From: Pseudomonadota bacterium
Lineage (GTDB): Bacteria > Pseudomonadota > Alphaproteobacteria > Rhizobiales > Beijerinckiaceae
NCBI GenBank assembly: GCA_023450615.1
Contig: JAEXGT010000101.1
Span: 62,001-126,000, forward strand
Length of the DNA stretch: 64,000 nt
Reading direction: 5' to 3'
Below are positions 53,889-62,005 of this stretch, piece after piece. The notes under the pieces were generated by a model, which saw nothing but the letters and a program-made list of their open reading frames with translations, did no database searches and was not told where the DNA came from. The position numbers and the translations under genes were made by a program. The stretch's first letter is position 1; each line of letters opens with the position of its first letter.

Positions 53889-54824
53889 ATGAAAGCTCTT
53901 GCCGCAGCAGCCTTCAGCCTCATCCTGTCAGCCCAGGCGGCTTTTGCCGCCGAGCCCGTCTTTCCGCCTGCCTCGCGCATCGGCCTGGTGCCTCCCCAGG
54001 ATATGGCCCTGTCCAAGCGCATCAGCGGCTTCGAGAACGAGGAGCGCGCGGCTGTGATCACCTTCGCGGAAATGCCGGCCGAGGCCTATGCCCAGCTCGC
54101 CACGAGCCTCACCAAGGACGTTCTCCGGAAGCAGGGGCTGGAGCTCAAGTCGCGGGAGAATGTGAAGCTCGGCTCCAGGAGCGGGGTTCTCGTCAGCGGC
54201 ACGATGACGAGGGAGCTGGGGCGCAAATGGCTCCTTCTGGTCAAGGACGAGGCGATGACCGGCCTCGTGGTGGCGCAGGTGCGCGGCGGCCAGGACGGCT
54301 ACAGCGACGCGCAGATCCGCGATGCCCTGAAGAGCGTGGCCGTGCGCAGCAACGTCTCTCTCGAGGAGCAGCTTGCCGCCCTGCCCTTCCAGGTCGGCGA
54401 AAAGGCCGGGTTCAGGCCGGTCCGCGTGATGGCGGGCAATTCCGTGCTGTTCACCGATGGGCCGAAGGATACGATCAAGGCGGTGGAGCAGCCGATGATG
54501 ATCCTGGCGGCTTCCCTTCAGCCCCCGCCGCCTCCGGGAGAGCGGCGCAAGCAATTCGCGCAGGCGGCCCTCTACGCCAATCAGGTGCTCAAGAACATCC
54601 GGATCGAGCGCTCCGAGGCCTTTCGCCTGAAAGGCCAGGACTGGCACGAGATCGTGGCCAGGGCCGTCGAGGCGGAATCGGGCCAGCCCATCGTGGTGAT
54701 GCAGTCCATCCGCTTCGATGGAGACCGCTATGTGCGGATCGTCGGGCTCACGCGCGAGGAACAGCGGGATCAGAATCTCCCGCGCTTCCGCGCCATCGCC
54801 GACGGCATCGAGACCGGGTTCTGA
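53889..54824 (+). CDS. Secreted hypothetical protein
   Basis: A 311-residue protein with a Sec signal peptide (MKALAAAAFSLILSAQAAFA, cleavage near residue 20). The mature part has no domain I can name. It contains AVITFAEMPAEAYAQLATSLTKDVLRKQGLELKSRENVKL and repeated patterns such as SGVLVSGTMTRELGRKWLLLVKDEAMTGLVVAQV, suggesting a mixed alpha/beta fold. No lipobox is present, so it is probably periplasmic. A reading from 53403 shadows alkB and was rejected. It converges with grpE; the hairpin at 54834-54854 lies between. Confidence 0.75.
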   Translation: MKALAAAAFSLILSAQAAFAAEPVFPPASRIGLVPPQDMALSKRISGFENEERAAVITFAEMPAEAYAQLATSLTKDVLRKQGLELKSRENVKLGSRSGVLVSGTMTRELGRKWLLLVKDEAMTGLVVAQVRGGQDGYSDAQIRDALKSVAVRSNVSLEEQLAALPFQVGEKAGFRPVRVMAGNSVLFTDGPKDTIKAVEQPMMILAASLQPPPPPGERRKQFAQAALYANQVLKNIRIERSEAFRLKGQDWHEIVARAVEAESGQPIVVMQSIRFDGDRYVRIVGLTREEQRDQNLPRFRAIADGIETGF

Positions 54825-54833
54825 AAAAAGAGA

Positions 54834-54854
54834 ACCCGGCCCAAAGGGCCGGGT
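54834..54854 (-). terminator. Terminator of grpE, minus strand
   Basis: ACCCGGCCC (54834-54842) and GGGCCGGGT (54846-54854) form a 9-bp stem with a 3-base loop. On the minus strand it is followed by TCTCTTTTTTC, a good U-run, so it ends grpE transcription. On the plus strand no U-run follows. Confidence 0.75.
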
Positions 54855-54880
54855 CATTCCCCTAACGGGCTAAGTCCGGG

Positions 54881-55498
54881 TCAGGAGGCCGAAGAGGGGT
54901 TGTCGGTCGCCTCGGAGCCGTTCGCGGCGGCCTTGGGGCCGCCCTTGGATACGCCCACGAGAGCCGGGCGCAGCACCCGGTCGCCAATGACGAAGCCGGA
55001 CTGGACCACTTGAACCACGGTGCCGTTCGGGACGTCCGGGTTCGGCACCTCGAACATGGCCTGATGCACGTTCGGGTCGAATTTCTGCCCTTCGGGCTCG
55101 AGCTTCTTCACGCCGTGACGCTCAAGGGTCTTGAGCAGGTCGCGCTCGGTGAGGTCGATTCCCTCGATGAGGCCCTTGAAGGCGCCCTCGGCCGAAGCCT
55201 TCGCCTCCGCCGGCACGCTCTCGATGGCGCGGCGCACGTTGTCGGCCACGTTCAGCATGTCGCGGGCGAAATTGGCCACCCCATAGGCGCGGGCATCCGC
55301 CAACTCGCGCTCCGTGCGGCGGCGCAGGTTCTCCATATCCGCCATGAGGCGCAGGAGCTTGTCCTTGAGATCGGCCTTCTCGGCTTCGAGAACGGCCACC
55401 GGATCGGCCTGGGCCTCGGCGGCAGCCTGGGTTTCGGCGCCGTTTGCGGTCTCGGCCTGGGGATTGATGTTCTGGTTTTCCGTGTCGTTCGGGCTCAT
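54881..55498 (-). CDS. grpE: Nucleotide exchange factor GrpE
   Basis: A 205-residue dimeric exchange factor that releases ADP from DnaK. An acidic, Gln/Ala-rich N-terminus ([33 protein letters not shown]) leads into a long coiled coil ([34 protein letters not shown]) and a C-terminal beta domain with [34 protein letters not shown], the family signature. It is encoded downstream of glnD on the same strand, with a heat-shock-type promoter of its own overlapping the glnD end. Confidence 0.97.
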   Translation of the reverse strand: MSPNDTENQNINPQAETANGAETQAAAEAQADPVAVLEAEKADLKDKLLRLMADMENLRRRTERELADARAYGVANFARDMLNVADNVRRAIESVPAEAKASAEGAFKGLIEGIDLTERDLLKTLERHGVKKLEPEGQKFDPNVHQAMFEVPNPDVPNGTVVQVVQSGFVIGDRVLRPALVGVSKGGPKAAANGSEATDNPSSAS

Positions 55499-55540
55499 AT
55501 CGATCCACTGGAATGGAGGATGAAAGGGTCAGGGGCACAT

Positions 55541-55567
55541 ATCAGGTCGAAGCGCTCACAAATCAAG
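55541..55567 (-). promoter_or_regulatory. RpoH-type promoter of grpE
   Basis: On the minus strand, CTTG (55567-55564) is followed after 18 bases by CTGAT (55545-55541), one mismatch from CYTAT. The -35 box overlaps the glnD stop. The spacing equals that of the dnaK promoter, which supports joint heat-shock control of the DnaK system. Confidence 0.5.
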
Positions 55568-58313
55568 CGCTTCGCCGCTGTGACTGTTCAGCTTCGTCGG
55601 TTCCGAACACCTCCAGCAGGGCCCGGCGGATCGTGGCCTGGCGGCTCGCATGGGTCACCTTGGTGCCCGTCAGGTCCGTCACATAGAACACGTCCACCGC
55701 CTTTTCGCCGAAGGTCGCGATATGGGCGGAGGCGATGTTGAGGTTGAGCTTCCCCAGGGCCGTGGTGAGATCGTAGAGCAGGCCCGGCCGGTCGAGGCCC
55801 GAGACCTCGATGACCGTCTGGCGGCTCGACAGGGAATTGTCGACATTGACCTCCGGCGGCACGTGGAACGCCTTGGACGACGATTTCGAGGGCCGCTTGC
55901 TCTCCACGAGATCCGCGATCTTCACCTCGCCTTTCAGCGCCCGCTCGATGGCTTTCGCCACGCGCTCCGCCCGGCGCAGCTCGTCCTCGTCCCGGTCGAA
56001 GGCGCGCGAGAGAACGATGGTGTCGAGCGCCATGCCGTCGGTCGTCGTGAAGATCTGCGCATCCACAATGTTGCCGCCCGCCGCGGCGCATGCGCCGGTG
56101 ACGATGGCGAGCAGGCGCGGGTGGTCCGGCGAGAGGATGGTGAGTTCCGTGACGCCCCGGAAGTGATCCGTCTCGTAGGATGTCGTAACCGTGCGTCCGG
56201 CCTTGTCGGCATCGCGCACGAAATGCGCCTGCTTCAGGCGCCGCTCCTCATCCGTCTTCAGCCAATAGGCCGGCGTGTGACGGGCCGCATAATCCTCGAA
56301 TTCCTTGTCGGGCCAATCGGCAAGCGCCTTGCGCAACCCGTCCTGCGCGAAGCGCACGCGGTCCGAGCGCGCCACATCCGCCGCGCCGCCACCGAGCAGC
56401 ACTTCGGTTTCGTAATAGAGCGTGCGCAGCAGCTGGCCCTTCCAGCCTGTCCAAGTGCCCGGCCCCACGGCCCTGATATCGGCGACCGTGAGCACGAGCA
56501 GAAGCTTCAGGCGCTCCATGGTCTGCACCACGTCGGCGAAGCTCTTGATGGTGGCGGGGTCGGACAGGTCGCGGCTTTGCGCCGTGTTGGACATGAGAAG
56601 GTGATGCTCGACGAGCCAGGCGACGGTTTCCGTCTCGGCGTCCTTCAATCCGAAGCGCGGCCCGAGCTTGCGGGCGATGGCGGCGCCCGCGATCGAGTGA
56701 TCCTGCGGGCGGCCCTTGGCGATGTCGTGAAGGAACACGGCCACATAGAGCGCGCGGCGGTTCTGGATCGTGCCGAAGATCTGGTTGGCGAGCGGATGCT
56801 CGTTGCCGAGCTGACCGGCTTCGATTTCCGTCAGCACGCCGATGGAACGGATGAGATGCTCGTCCACGGTGTAGTGGTGATACATGTTGAACTGCATCAT
56901 CGCGACGATGCGCCCGAAGGCGGGAACGAAACGCCCGATCACGCCGGCCTCGTTCATGCGCCGCAGCACCACCTCCGGCGCGTTCTTCGAGGCGATGATG
57001 TCGAGGAAGAGCCGGTTCGCCTCCGGATCGTTGCGCAGGTTCTGCCCGATGAGCTTGAGGGAGCGCGTGGCCAGGCGCGTCGCATCGGGATGGATCGCCA
57101 GATTGTGCCGGTCGGCCAGCCAGAACAGGCGGATCAGGTTGACGGGCTCCCTCGCGAAAACATCCTCGCTCTTCACGTTGATGCGGTTGTTGTCGATGAC
57201 GAAATCGTTGTCCGTGATAGCGCCGCCGCGGCGGCGGCGGAAGCGGCCCAGGACGCGATCCAGCATCGGCCGCTTCTTCGTCTGGCGCGCCTCGAGCTCG
57301 GCGCAGACGATGGCGGTGAGATCGCCCACATCCTTGGCGATGAGGAAATAGGCTTTCATGAAGCGTTCGACCGCGGACAATCCTCCGCGCGGCGAAAAGC
57401 CGATGCGCTCGGCGATGACGCGTTGCAGATCGAAGGTGAGGCGCTCCTCCGCGCGTCCCGTCGCGAAATGCATGTGGCAGCGCACGCGCCACAGGAATTC
57501 GTCGCAACGATGGAAGAGCTTGAACTCCTCCGGCGTGAAGAGACCCGCCTTCACCAGCTCCTTCGGCTTCTTCACCTGATAGACGTATTTGCCGATCCAG
57601 AAGAGCGTGTTGAGATCGCGAAGCCCGCCCTTGCCGTCCTTCACGTTCGGCTCGACGAGATAGCGCGACGCGCCGGCCTTCGCCACGCGCGCGTCGCGCT
57701 CCTTCAGCTTCGCATCCACGAATTCCGCCGGAGACAGCGCGATGATTTCCTTGTCGAATCGCTGCACGAGATCGTCGAACAGATCCTTGTCGCCGAACAG
57801 GAAACGCGCTTCGAGCAGCGAGGTGCGGATCGTCATGTCCGCGTTCGCCTCGCGGATGCAATCCTCCACCGAGCGAGTGGCGTGCCCGACCTTCAGCTTG
57901 AGATCCCACAACACGTAGAGCATAGCCTCGACGACGCTCTCGCTCCAGGCGGTCTGCTTGTAGGGGAGCAGGAAAAGCAGATCCACATCCGAACCCGGCG
58001 CAAGGGTCCCGCGCCCATAGCCGCCCGTCGCCACCACGGCGATGCGCTCGCCCGAGGATGGGTTCGCCGTCGGATAGAGATGGCGCACCACCGCATCGTG
58101 CACGAGGCGCACCAGATCATCCATATGGGCGCAGAGATATTTGGCGCAGGCGAGGCCCTCCTGCGTCTCCAGAAGCTGCCGTTCCGCCTGAGCCCTTGTC
58201 TCTTCGAGATAGCGTTTGAGTTCGGGCACGAGCCTCGTCCGCAACGCCCCCGCATCGCGGATCGGCTTGGAACCGAGGGCCTTCAGGATGTCTTCGGGAT
58301 TCTGGAGCGGCAT
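55563..58313 (-). CDS. glnD: PII uridylyltransferase/uridylyl-removing enzyme
   Basis: Senses glutamine and modifies PII proteins, the top of the nitrogen cascade. The 916-residue protein has, in order, a nucleotidyltransferase domain (VVATGGYGRGTLAPGSDVDLLFLLPYK, with GG...GSDxD near residues 98-118), a GlnD PII-UTase helical domain, an HD hydrolase domain (VAVFLHDIAKGRPQDHS) and two C-terminal ACT domains (TILSPDHPRLLAIVTGACAAAG and VSGLDRPGLLYDLTTALG), which bind glutamine. ATG 58313 (MPLQNPEDIL) fits the usual start; a reading to 58541 adds 76 residues without family similarity. In many relatives glnD is next to mutS; here they are 22 kb apart. Confidence 0.96.
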   Translation of the reverse strand: MPLQNPEDILKALGSKPIRDAGALRTRLVPELKRYLEETRAQAERQLLETQEGLACAKYLCAHMDDLVRLVHDAVVRHLYPTANPSSGERIAVVATGGYGRGTLAPGSDVDLLFLLPYKQTAWSESVVEAMLYVLWDLKLKVGHATRSVEDCIREANADMTIRTSLLEARFLFGDKDLFDDLVQRFDKEIIALSPAEFVDAKLKERDARVAKAGASRYLVEPNVKDGKGGLRDLNTLFWIGKYVYQVKKPKELVKAGLFTPEEFKLFHRCDEFLWRVRCHMHFATGRAEERLTFDLQRVIAERIGFSPRGGLSAVERFMKAYFLIAKDVGDLTAIVCAELEARQTKKRPMLDRVLGRFRRRRGGAITDNDFVIDNNRINVKSEDVFAREPVNLIRLFWLADRHNLAIHPDATRLATRSLKLIGQNLRNDPEANRLFLDIIASKNAPEVVLRRMNEAGVIGRFVPAFGRIVAMMQFNMYHHYTVDEHLIRSIGVLTEIEAGQLGNEHPLANQIFGTIQNRRALYVAVFLHDIAKGRPQDHSIAGAAIARKLGPRFGLKDAETETVAWLVEHHLLMSNTAQSRDLSDPATIKSFADVVQTMERLKLLLVLTVADIRAVGPGTWTGWKGQLLRTLYYETEVLLGGGAADVARSDRVRFAQDGLRKALADWPDKEFEDYAARHTPAYWLKTDEERRLKQAHFVRDADKAGRTVTTSYETDHFRGVTELTILSPDHPRLLAIVTGACAAAGGNIVDAQIFTTTDGMALDTIVLSRAFDRDEDELRRAERVAKAIERALKGEVKIADLVESKRPSKSSSKAFHVPPEVNVDNSLSSRQTVIEVSGLDRPGLLYDLTTALGKLNLNIASAHIATFGEKAVDVFYVTDLTGTKVTHASRQATIRRALLEVFGTDEAEQSQRRSA

Positions 58314-58614
58314 GGAACAACCATCGTCGGATATGGGTTCTGGCTTATCACTCCCTGTCTTCCGGCCCAAGCCTTCTGGCCCAAGCCCTTCCCAGCGCGG
58401 CGGGCTCCAAGAGCGACTGGACTTATCCGGTAGGACGGATAGAGTGTTCTTTATAAGAAATTTTGTTTGACACAAAGAACCGATCGTTCCATAAGAAGAA
58501 CACGCGCCGATTTGAGCAAGCAGCTTGCGGGCGCGAAACAAGTGCAGCTAAAGCGTTGGGTGTCTGAAGGATCGCGATCCCGGGCTCCCATGCGCCAGAC
58601 ATGGGACCAGACAC
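58314..58614. other. Divergent control region between glnD and the ABC transporter
   Basis: About 300 bases with an AT-rich centre (58430-58500). It contains a candidate sigma70-type promoter facing right (see 58467-58495). No gene or repeat was recognised; an open extension of the glnD frame crosses it but lacks similarity. Confidence 0.5.
58467..58495 (+). promoter_or_regulatory. Candidate sigma70-type promoter for the sulfonate-type transporter
   Basis: TTGACA (58467-58472), 17 bases, CATAAG (58490-58495). The -35 is perfect and the -10 matches 4 of 6. It lies about 120 bases upstream of the binding-protein start. Confidence 0.4.
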
Positions 58615-59589
58615 ATGAGCCTCACCCGCCGCCTCCTTCTCGCCGCCTCCGCCATCACGGGCCTGACCGTGCTCGCCAGCGGCGGCGCCATCGCGCAGCC
58701 CAAGGAAATCAAGATCGACTTCGCCACCTACAATCCGGTGAGCCTCGTCCTGAAGGACCAGGGCTTTCTGGAGAAGGAGCTGGAGAAGGACGGCATCAAG
58801 GTCCGCTGGGTGCAGTCGCTCGGCTCCAACAAGGCGCTCGAATTCCTGAATGCGGGCTCCATCGATTTCGGTTCGACCGCGGGCGCAGCCGCCCTGATCG
58901 CCAAGATCAACGGCAATCCGATCAAGTCGATCTATGTCTATTCCCGCCCCGAATGGACCGCCCTCGTTACCCGCAAGGACACGGGCATTGCCAAGATCGA
59001 AGATCTGAAGGGCAAGCGTGTAGCCGTGACCCGCGGCACCGACCCGCACATCTTCCTCGTCCGCGCTTTGCAGGATGCCAAGCTCACCGAGAAGGACGTG
59101 AAACTCGTCCTGCTCCAGCATCCCGACGGACGCACCGCCCTCGAGCGCGGCGACGTGGATGCCTGGGCCGGTCTCGACCCGCTGATGGCCGCCGCCGAAG
59201 TGGAAAGCGGCGCGCAGCTGTTCTACCGCAACGCCGCCGCCAACACCTGGGGCGTGCTGAACGTGTCGGAGAGCTTCGCCAAGGAGAATCCCGCGCTCGT
59301 GGGCCGCGTGCTGAAAGCCTATGAAGAGGCGCGCAAATATTCCCTCGCCAATCCCGCAGAGCTGAAGAAGTCCCTCATCACCTACACCAAGCTTCCGGAA
59401 GCGGTGATCGACCGTCAGCTCGAGCGCACGGAACTCACCCACTCCGCCATCGGCCAGCCGCAGGCCGACACGATCCTTGCCGCAGGCATCGCCCTGCAGC
59501 AGGCCGGAGTGGTGCCCGCCGACACCAACGTGAAGGCAACGGTCGATGCCCTGATCGACCGCCAGTTCGCTACGGCATCGGTGCAATGA
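58615..59589 (+). CDS. ABC transporter substrate-binding protein, aliphatic sulfonate/nitrate/taurine type (SsuA-like)
   Basis: A 324-residue periplasmic protein with a signal peptide (MSLTRRLLLAASAITGLTVLASGGAIA, cleavage near 27). The mature part has the NMT1/SsuA fold: FATYNPVSLVLKDQGFLEKELEKDGIKVRWVQSLGSNKALEFLNAGSIDFGSTAG, DLKGKRVAVTRGTDPHIFLVRAL, ERGDVDAWAGLDPLMA. Relatives bind sulfonates, taurine, nitrate or thiamine precursors. With the permease and ATPase that follow, it makes a complete importer; no monooxygenase is present, so the ligand is unknown. Its stop overlaps the permease start (ATGA). Confidence 0.9.
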   Translation: MSLTRRLLLAASAITGLTVLASGGAIAQPKEIKIDFATYNPVSLVLKDQGFLEKELEKDGIKVRWVQSLGSNKALEFLNAGSIDFGSTAGAAALIAKINGNPIKSIYVYSRPEWTALVTRKDTGIAKIEDLKGKRVAVTRGTDPHIFLVRALQDAKLTEKDVKLVLLQHPDGRTALERGDVDAWAGLDPLMAAAEVESGAQLFYRNAAANTWGVLNVSESFAKENPALVGRVLKAYEEARKYSLANPAELKKSLITYTKLPEAVIDRQLERTELTHSAIGQPQADTILAAGIALQQAGVVPADTNVKATVDALIDRQFATASVQ

Positions 59590-60464
59590 CTTCATCACGG
59601 GAGAGCGCCGTGTCAGGCGAAATCGCAACTTCCGCCTGGTCCTCCCAACAGGGTGCCGCCGCTCTCGCGGCCCCTTCCCTTGCCGAGAAGCGACGCGCCT
59701 TCGATTGGCGCATCCTTCTCGGCTTTTTACTCCCCATCGCCGTGGCGCTTCTCTGGGAAGCGGCCGTGCGCTTAGGGCTCGCACAGGGCCGCCTCGTCCC
59801 GCCGCCGAGCCGCATCTTCGCGACGCTTTCCGCGCTCGCAGAAACCGGCGAGCTGTGGACGCATACCTGGATGACGCTCTGGCGCGTCGTGGTCGGTTTC
59901 ATCATCGGCGCGGGCGCAGGCATCGCCCTGGGCGCGCTCTCCGGCTCCAGCGAGACGCTGCGCCGCCTGCTCGATCCGACGCTCCAGGCGCTCCGCGCCA
60001 TTCCATCCATCGCCTGGGTGCCGCTGTTCATTCTCTGGCTCGGCATTTTCGAAGCGTCCAAGGTGGCGCTGATCGCAGTCGGCGTTTTCTTCCCCGTCTA
60101 TCTCGGCATTGCAGGCGCGATCCTCTCCGTCGACCGCAAGCTCGTGGAAGTCGGCCATGTGTTTCGCCTCTCGCGCATCCAGCTCGCGAGACGAATCCTG
60201 CTTCCCGCCGTTCTGCCGGAAGCGGTGATCGCGCTGCGCTCCGGCCTCGGCCTCGGTTTCATGTTCGTGGTCGCCGCCGAGTTTATGGGCGCGTCCGAAG
60301 GACTCGGCTATCTGCTCGTCGACGGGCAGCAGATGGGCAAGCCCGATCAGATTCTCGCCGCCATCATCGCCTTCGCCCTGCTCGGCAAGGTCGCCGACAG
60401 CCTGCTCGTTCTTTCCACCCGCCCGCTCGTGCGCTGGCAGGACACCGTGCGGGATCGCCTCTGA
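59586..60464 (+). CDS. ABC transporter permease, SsuC-like
   Basis: A 292-residue inner-membrane protein with about six segments starting near residue 38 (ILLGFLLPIAVALLWEAAV). It carries the EAA-type loop FRLSRIQLARRILLPAVLPEAVIALRSGLGLGFMFVVAAEFMGASEGLGYLL. The first 35 residues form a Ser/Ala-rich cytoplasmic extension that is not usual in SsuC. It pairs with the ATPase at 60528. The start ATG overlaps the binding-protein stop. Confidence 0.9.
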   Translation: MTSSRESAVSGEIATSAWSSQQGAAALAAPSLAEKRRAFDWRILLGFLLPIAVALLWEAAVRLGLAQGRLVPPPSRIFATLSALAETGELWTHTWMTLWRVVVGFIIGAGAGIALGALSGSSETLRRLLDPTLQALRAIPSIAWVPLFILWLGIFEASKVALIAVGVFFPVYLGIAGAILSVDRKLVEVGHVFRLSRIQLARRILLPAVLPEAVIALRSGLGLGFMFVVAAEFMGASEGLGYLLVDGQQMGKPDQILAAIIAFALLGKVADSLLVLSTRPLVRWQDTVRDRL

Positions 60465-60527
60465 TGCTCATCGGCGTTCTCCCACTGTCATTTCCCCTGC
60501 GCGGGGATGGCGATGGAGTCATGACTC

Positions 60528-61316
60528 ATGCTTGAACTCGAACACCTCTCCAAGGTTTACGCCGACGGAACGCGCGCGCTGTCCGACATCAACCTCTCCG
60601 TGCGCGAGGGCGAGATCGTCTCGCTCATCGGCGGCTCGGGTTGCGGCAAGACCACGCTTCTGCGCCTCATCGCCGGGCTCGACCGGGCGAGCGCGGGCGC
60701 GATCAAGCTCGACGGCGAAGCGCTGTCCGGCCCGCATCCCTCCGTCGGCATCGTGTTCCAGGAGCCCCGCCTCCTGCCGTGGCTGTCCGTTTCTGAGAAC
60801 ATCGCCTTCGGCCTCGCTCACATCGATGCCGCCGAGAAAAAGGCGCGCATTGAGCACGCGCTTGAGAAGATCGGCCTGTCGGAGCACGCCAAACGCTGGC
60901 CGCGCGATCTCTCCGGCGGACAGCAGCAACGCGTGGCGATTGCCCGCGCCTTCGTGACCAATCCGAAAGTGCTGCTTCTCGACGAACCCTTCTCCGCGCT
61001 CGACGCCTTCACCCGCGCGAGCCTGCATGAGCATCTTCTGGGTTTGTGGGAGGAGACGCGCCCCACCGTCGTTCTCGTGACGCACGACGTGCAGGAAGCG
61101 GTGACGCTGGCCGACCGCGCCATCGTCATGCAGCCGAAGCCGGGCCGCATCTTCGATGAATTGCCGCTCACGCTCTCGCGTCCGCGCGACAAGACCGATC
61201 TTCCCTTCGAGACCTCCGTGCGCCGCGTCTTGACGGCGCTCGATCATTCCCTCAAGCCATCCCACAAGCAGCCGCAGCGCGAACGCGACCGTCAGGCTGC
61301 GGCACTGTGGTGGTAA
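60528..61316 (+). CDS. ABC transporter ATPase, SsuB-like
   Basis: A 262-residue ATPase. Walker A is IGGSGCGKTTLLRLIAGLDRA (about 36-56), then the Q-loop IVFQEPRLLPWLSVSENIAFG, the signature LSGGQQQRVAIARAF, Walker B VLLLDEPFSALDAFTR and the H-loop VTHDVQEAVTLAD. It energises the SsuA/SsuC-like importer. The C-terminus (after residue 245) is a short basic tail. The gap to the permease gene is 63 bases. The OsmC gene follows after 16 bases and is likely co-transcribed. Confidence 0.92.
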   Translation: MLELEHLSKVYADGTRALSDINLSVREGEIVSLIGGSGCGKTTLLRLIAGLDRASAGAIKLDGEALSGPHPSVGIVFQEPRLLPWLSVSENIAFGLAHIDAAEKKARIEHALEKIGLSEHAKRWPRDLSGGQQQRVAIARAFVTNPKVLLLDEPFSALDAFTRASLHEHLLGLWEETRPTVVLVTHDVQEAVTLADRAIVMQPKPGRIFDELPLTLSRPRDKTDLPFETSVRRVLTALDHSLKPSHKQPQRERDRQAAALWW

Positions 61317-61332
61317 ACTAAGGACAGGCAAC

Positions 61333-61842
61333 ATGGACTCGACCGAATTGCGCGCTCTTCAGGCGCCGCTGAAGGATCAATACCGCAGCAGCCCGGATTC
61401 CGCCGTCATCACGCTCAAGGCGCAGGGCACGCTGGACGACCAGCACATCGCCTGCAAGGTGGAGACCGGCCGCGCCCTCGCGGTGGCGGGCCTGCACCCG
61501 GCGACCGGCGGTTCGGGCGCTGAATTGTGCTCCGGCGACATGCTGCTCGAAGCCCTCGTCGCCTGCGCGGGCGTGACTCTGAAGGCTGTCGCGACCGCGC
61601 TCGAAATCGACCTGCGCCACGGCGCGGTGAAGGCCGAGGGCGATCTGGATTTCCGCGGCACGCTCGGCGTCGACAAGACAGCGCCTGTCGGCTTCAAGGA
61701 TATCCGCCTGTCGTTCGAGGTCGATACGGATGCGCCGCAGGAGAAGATCGATCAGCTCCTCAAGCTCACCGAGCGCTATTGCGTGGTGTTCCAGACGCTC
61801 AACAACAAGCCCGCTCTGAGCGCGACGCTGACGCGCAAGTAA
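61333..61842 (+). CDS. OsmC/Ohr family protein
   Basis: A 169-residue protein of the OsmC superfamily of Cys-based hydroperoxidases. The catalytic pair is C78 (ALVACAGVTLKAVA) and C150 (TERYCVVFQTL), and GRALAVAGLHPATGGSGAELCSGDMLLEALVA is family-like. It probably detoxifies organic hydroperoxides or related reactive sulfur species. Its place at the end of the sulfonate-type transporter operon hints at a sulfur link, which is inference. Confidence 0.88.
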   Translation: MDSTELRALQAPLKDQYRSSPDSAVITLKAQGTLDDQHIACKVETGRALAVAGLHPATGGSGAELCSGDMLLEALVACAGVTLKAVATALEIDLRHGAVKAEGDLDFRGTLGVDKTAPVGFKDIRLSFEVDTDAPQEKIDQLLKLTERYCVVFQTLNNKPALSATLTRK

Positions 61843-61886
61843 GAGGCACGAGCCTCTCCCTGCATGAGGGAGCTCATGCACATTCC

Positions 61887-61927
61887 GTCCTCATTCTGAG
61901 GCGCGGCGCAGCTGCGTCTCGAAGGAT
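61887..61927. repeat. Half copy of the CCTCATCCTGAGGAG element, copy 4
   Basis: GTCCTCATTCTGAGGCGC, then GCGCAGCTGCGTCTCGAAGGATG, matches the left half of copy 2 with a few changes. The right half is absent. Confidence 0.65.
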
Positions 61928-61958
61928 GTCTCAAGAGGGCAGTGGGAACGACATTGGG

Positions 61959-61981
61959 ATGGCCGGAACAAGTCCGGCCAT
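61959..61981. repeat. ATGGCCGGA hairpin repeat
   Basis: ATGGCCGGA (61959-61967), ACAAG, TCCGGCCAT (61973-61981): a perfect 9-base stem, same family as 41430 and 51381. It lies between the convergent OsmC and PBP-activator genes. Confidence 0.75.
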
Positions 61982-62005
61982 GACGTGATGAGGCCGTTGA
62001 TGCAA

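Noticed and set aside
55650..58433. 927-codon open frame antisense to glnD
   Set aside because: Composition rich in His, Arg and Asp without any motif; the sense strand is an unmistakable GlnD.
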